Made by a program: the position numbers and the translations under genes
Source: JAICND01 sp040905905
Lineage (GTDB): Bacteria; Actinomycetota; Acidimicrobiia; Spongiisociales; ZC4RG35
NCBI GenBank assembly: GCA_040905905.1
Contig: JBBDQN010000039.1
Span: forward strand, 1 to 64,000
Length of the DNA stretch: 64,000 bases
Direction: 5' to 3'
Notes under the pieces: model-generated
What the model was told of the DNA's origin: nothing
Seen by the model: only the letters and a program-made list of their open reading frames with translations
Database searches by the model: none
Part shown: piece by piece, positions 61,506 through 64,000 of the stretch
Layout of the letters: each line of letters begins with the position of its first letter
How positions within the stretch are numbered: the first letter of the stretch is position 1

Positions 61506-62006
61506 TTACCGGGAGGCCTCCTCACTCTTGGCGATGAGATACCCCTCTGCCCTCTCACCCAACTCGTACCGCCCGACCAGGGCCTGGAACTCTTCCCCGT
61601 GATCGGTGACGGCCAGGTGGGCCAACTCATGCACCAGCACCCAATCGAGCACCCAGGTGGGCATGGTGGCGAGACGGCTGGAGATTCGCACCTTGCCATC
61701 GGAAGGCGTGCACGATCCCCATCGGGAGAGCTGGCGGTCGGACCATTCGATATGGGAGGGTTCCGGGAGCCCGTATTTGCGGGCAACGTCCCGAGCCCGT
61801 TGTTCGACGTCCACCGCCTGCCTCGAAAGACGTCGGGTAGTCCTGGCCACCATGTCGTCGACGATCTTCTGCTCCTCGTCGCGGGCGAGCCCGGCGGGGA
61901 TCAGCACCCGCACCCGGCCGTTGACGACATAGGCCTGAATGGTGCGCTTGCGCCGTTTGCTCCGCACTACCTCTACCGGGAGGTCCCCGACCGGGTTCTC
62001 AGTCAT
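61506..62006 (-). CDS. YgjP/SprT-like zinc metallopeptidase (DUF45)
   Basis: About 166 residues from ATG 62006; the frame runs 49 codons further but through the next gene's 3' end. It has the DUF45 pattern RSKRRKRTIQAYVVNGRVRV at the start, SRWGSCTPSDGKVRISSRL in the middle and the zinc motif HELAHLAVTDHGEEF near residue 130 (His, Glu, His, then His). It is cytosolic; members are predicted proteases of unknown substrate. Confidence 0.88.
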   Translation of the reverse strand: MTENPVGDLPVEVVRSKRRKRTIQAYVVNGRVRVLIPAGLARDEEQKIVDDMVARTTRRLSRQAVDVEQRARDVARKYGLPEPSHIEWSDRQLSRWGSCTPSDGKVRISSRLATMPTWVLDWVLVHELAHLAVTDHGEEFQALVGRYELGERAEGYLIAKSEEASR

Positions 62007-62049
62007 CCGCCCATCGTATGAAGGCCGTGTGACAGATTCGGGCCGTCCG

Positions 62050-63294
62050 TCACGCAAATAGAGCCCGGGTGTGGTGATTGAGAAAGATCCCTTTGGGGTC
62101 GAGGCGTCGTCGAACATTGACGAAATCGTCGTAACGGGGGAATAGCCGGGCAACGCGGTCGGCGGTCATGAAATGGATCTTGCCCCAGTGCGGGCGTCCC
62201 TGGAATTCGGCAAACAGGCTGTCACAGGCACGCAGGTAAGGCCAGTACTCGGTGCCAGGTTCGCCCGATATCGAGACCACCAGGTTGTCTCGTTGATAGT
62301 TGGGGCTCATCCAGGCGTCGTCAGCGGCCACCACCCTGACCTCCAGTGGATACACGCTGAGGGGAAGCCACCTCATCATCAGTCGGCGCATCTCGGCGAG
62401 GACTTCCCGGGCCTGATTCAACGGCAGGAAATATTCGACCTCGTGGAAGTTGGGGTCATAGACCATCGGGTAGATCTGATATGCCGGACCGATCCGCTCG
62501 TGGGGCCCGAGGCCTTCCCGGGAAGCACCGAGCGGCACCTCTCGATATCGCTTGACCACGCAATCGTCGGCCCCGGCGCCTTTGAGGTTGTAGAGGCGGG
62601 CCGAGCCGTCGGTCGGCATCCAGAACAAACCGAAGTGGCGGTATTCCTCGAGGTCTGACTCGAACCGCTCCATCATCTCGTCATAGTTCATGATGTCGGT
62701 GCGGGCGTGGAGTTCGTAGGCGGGAACCACCTTGATGGTTACCTCGGTCATCACTCCGAGGATCCCGATCGAGGTCTGGAGGGCTGGTAGCAACTCAGCA
62801 TTGTGCTCGCGGGAAACCTCGATCAGGTTGCCGAGGCCGTCGACGAACCTGGCGCCCTCCATCACCGCCGAGAAGTTCGGTTGCCGTTTGCCGGAGCCGT
62901 GAGTGGCCGTGGCAATGGCACCGGCGATCGCCTGGGCGTCGATGTCGCCCTGGTTGGAAAGAGCGAGACCTCGACTCCAGAGGGTCTCCCCAAAGTCGGC
63001 GATTATGGTTTTGGGTCCTGCCTTCACCAGACGTCGATCGATGTCGACAGACGTGATCCCCCTGAGGTTCTCGAGATCCAGGAGGACACCATCGGTCTCC
63101 ACGATGGGGGTGAATGAGTGACCGCTCCCCGCGGTGCTCACTCCCGTTCCCTGGGCGGAAGCTTCGGTAACTATCCGCCGTACGTCGTCCTCGGAATCCA
63201 CCGCTACTACCCGGAGGGGCGTGAACGACTGGTTACCGACCCAGTTGGTCCATGTGCTCACCGGAGCCGCCTCATCCTCGAAGCGTAGAACCAC
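62050..63294 (-). CDS. FAD-linked D-arabinono/L-gulono-1,4-lactone oxidase family protein
   Basis: A 414-residue flavoenzyme. The N-terminal FAD-binding domain has NWVGNQSFTPLRVVAVDSED and the covalent-FAD site GSGHSFTPI with His; QGDIDAQAIAGAIATATHGS follows. The C-terminal ALO domain ends with FQGRPHWGKIHFM. These enzymes oxidise sugar lactones or alditols. GTG 63294 is the longest start; an internal GTG is possible. It is divergent from an oxidoreductase with only 34 bp between starts. Confidence 0.88.
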   Translation of the reverse strand: MVLRFEDEAAPVSTWTNWVGNQSFTPLRVVAVDSEDDVRRIVTEASAQGTGVSTAGSGHSFTPIVETDGVLLDLENLRGITSVDIDRRLVKAGPKTIIADFGETLWSRGLALSNQGDIDAQAIAGAIATATHGSGKRQPNFSAVMEGARFVDGLGNLIEVSREHNAELLPALQTSIGILGVMTEVTIKVVPAYELHARTDIMNYDEMMERFESDLEEYRHFGLFWMPTDGSARLYNLKGAGADDCVVKRYREVPLGASREGLGPHERIGPAYQIYPMVYDPNFHEVEYFLPLNQAREVLAEMRRLMMRWLPLSVYPLEVRVVAADDAWMSPNYQRDNLVVSISGEPGTEYWPYLRACDSLFAEFQGRPHWGKIHFMTADRVARLFPRYDDFVNVRRRLDPKGIFLNHHTRALFA

Positions 63295-63328
63295 GACGTC
63301 GCTCGGTACCCTGGCCCATGGTGAATGC

Positions 63329-64000
63329 GTGACAAATATCGGACTGGTTGGCTGCGGTCATTGGGGCCAGCACATCCTGCGCGATCTCAAGATCCTGGGC
63401 TGCCGGGTATCGGTGGTGGCGCGTTCGGAGCAGAGCCGGAGCCGGGCCGAGACGGGCGGGGCCGACCTCGTTGTCGCCCGGGCGGAGGATCTCGATGAGG
63501 TAGAGGGTGTGGTGATCGCTACGCCCACGTTCACTCACGCCAACTCGGTCGAACAGGTCCTGGATCGTGGTGTGCCGGTGTTCGTCGAGAAGCCTCTCAC
63601 CAATGACGCCGCCCGGGCGTTGATTATCGCAAACGCGGCACCGGACCGGGTATTTGTGATGGACAAGTGGCGTTATCACCCCGGCATCGAGCTGCTCGGA
63701 AGGCTCGGCCGGAATGGAGACCTTGGTGATGTTCAGGGCGTGAAGACGGTCCGCAACGGCTGGGGCATCTCCCATAGTGACGTCGACGCGATCTGGATCC
63801 TCTTCCCGCATGATCTGTCGATCGTTCTGGAGATTCTGGGGCATATCCCGGCGCCGACAGGGGCAGTGGCAGACGTGGCGGGTGGTTCGGCTCGTGGAAT
63901 CGAGGCGTGGTCGTCCGGGCCCCCGTGGGCGGCGTACCAGGTGTCATCGCGTAGCGCCGAGCGCATCCGCAGCATCGTGGTTTATGGCGAGGAGGCGACT
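63329..64000 (+). CDS. Gfo/Idh/MocA-family oxidoreductase, 3' end outside the window
   Basis: An open frame of 224 codons from GTG 63329 to the window edge without a stop. The Rossmann motif NIGLVGCGHWGQHILRDL, then VEGVVIATPTFTHANSVEQV and the signature VPVFVEKPLTND (Lys of the EKP motif) define the family. MDKWRYHPGI and a later FPHDLSIVLEIL (catalytic His) fit. Members are NAD(P)-dependent sugar or inositol dehydrogenases. The divergent lactone oxidase suggests a shared sugar pathway. Confidence 0.85.
   Translation, partial: MTNIGLVGCGHWGQHILRDLKILGCRVSVVARSEQSRSRAETGGADLVVARAEDLDEVEGVVIATPTFTHANSVEQVLDRGVPVFVEKPLTNDAARALIIANAAPDRVFVMDKWRYHPGIELLGRLGRNGDLGDVQGVKTVRNGWGISHSDVDAIWILFPHDLSIVLEILGHIPAPTGAVADVAGGSARGIEAWSSGPPWAAYQVSSRSAERIRSIVVYGEEAT

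Overview
The window looks like a chromosomal scaffold of a high-GC actinobacterium, most likely an uncultured Acidimicrobiia-type lineage. This is an inference: it rests on the CrgA / PknB-PASTA / PbpA / FtsW-RodA / PstP / FhaB / FhaA cell-envelope cluster, frequent GTG and TTG starts, ATGA/GTGA overlaps and abundant SARP/BTAD and LuxR-AAA regulators. A run of exactly 100 N (13543-13642) marks a scaffold gap, so this is a draft or metagenome assembly.

1-13.4 kb is housekeeping DNA. It holds a tRNA-Ala end, a GGDEF protein, a thiolase, CrgA and a glutamine amidotransferase, then the convergent reverse-strand operon fhaA-fhaB-pstP-ftsW/rodA-pbpA-pknB. After that come tRNA-Leu(CAG), a secreted CARDB-like protein, serS, a UbiE-type methyltransferase, the SRP RNA and tadA. 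13.4-13.85 kb is a tandem array of 69-bp units resembling the 5' part of tRNA-Ser, interrupted by the gap and followed by tRNA-Ser(GGA) and tRNA-Ser(CGA). tRNA-Ser(TGA) and tRNA-Ser(GCT) lie at 25.3-25.5 kb, so all four serine isoacceptors and serS sit within about 15 kb.

14-30 kb is partly accessory. It contains an ECF sigma gene with a membrane-anchored beta-propeller/pseudo-hydrolase gene and, 13 kb away on the other strand, a paralogous copy of the same pair. Between them lie a decayed zone with two exported proteins flanked by a 33-bp direct repeat, a RibD-like reductase with a frameshifted SRPBCC remnant, a PH-like membrane protein, and a potassium module (kdpE-kdpD divergent from a KimA-type transporter).

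30-43 kb holds two VOC proteins, a partner-switching operon (SpoIIE-type phosphatase fused to an RsbW-like kinase, plus two STAS proteins) and, divergent from it, four tandem paralogous multi-TM proteins that look like histidine-kinase sensor halves without kinase domains. Then come an OmpA-type lipoprotein, an LCP protein, an ABM-like protein and an isoprenylcysteine methyltransferase-like protein.

43.5-58.3 kb is dominated by large regulators: a SARP-pseudocyclase-AAA protein, a truncated HD-GYP remnant, a third ECF sigma/membrane-protein pair, a BTAD-AAA regulator, an ArsR regulator with a clear palindromic operator and its divergent hydrolase, and a LuxR-AAA regulator with two lipoproteins. 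The last group lies between a 39-bp exact copy of the 5' half of tRNA-Arg(ACG) and the intact tRNA gene. 58.3-64 kb holds a small membrane protein, DDAH, an ArsR-MFS pair, a zinc peptidase, an aldonolactone oxidase and a partial Gfo/Idh/MocA oxidoreductase.
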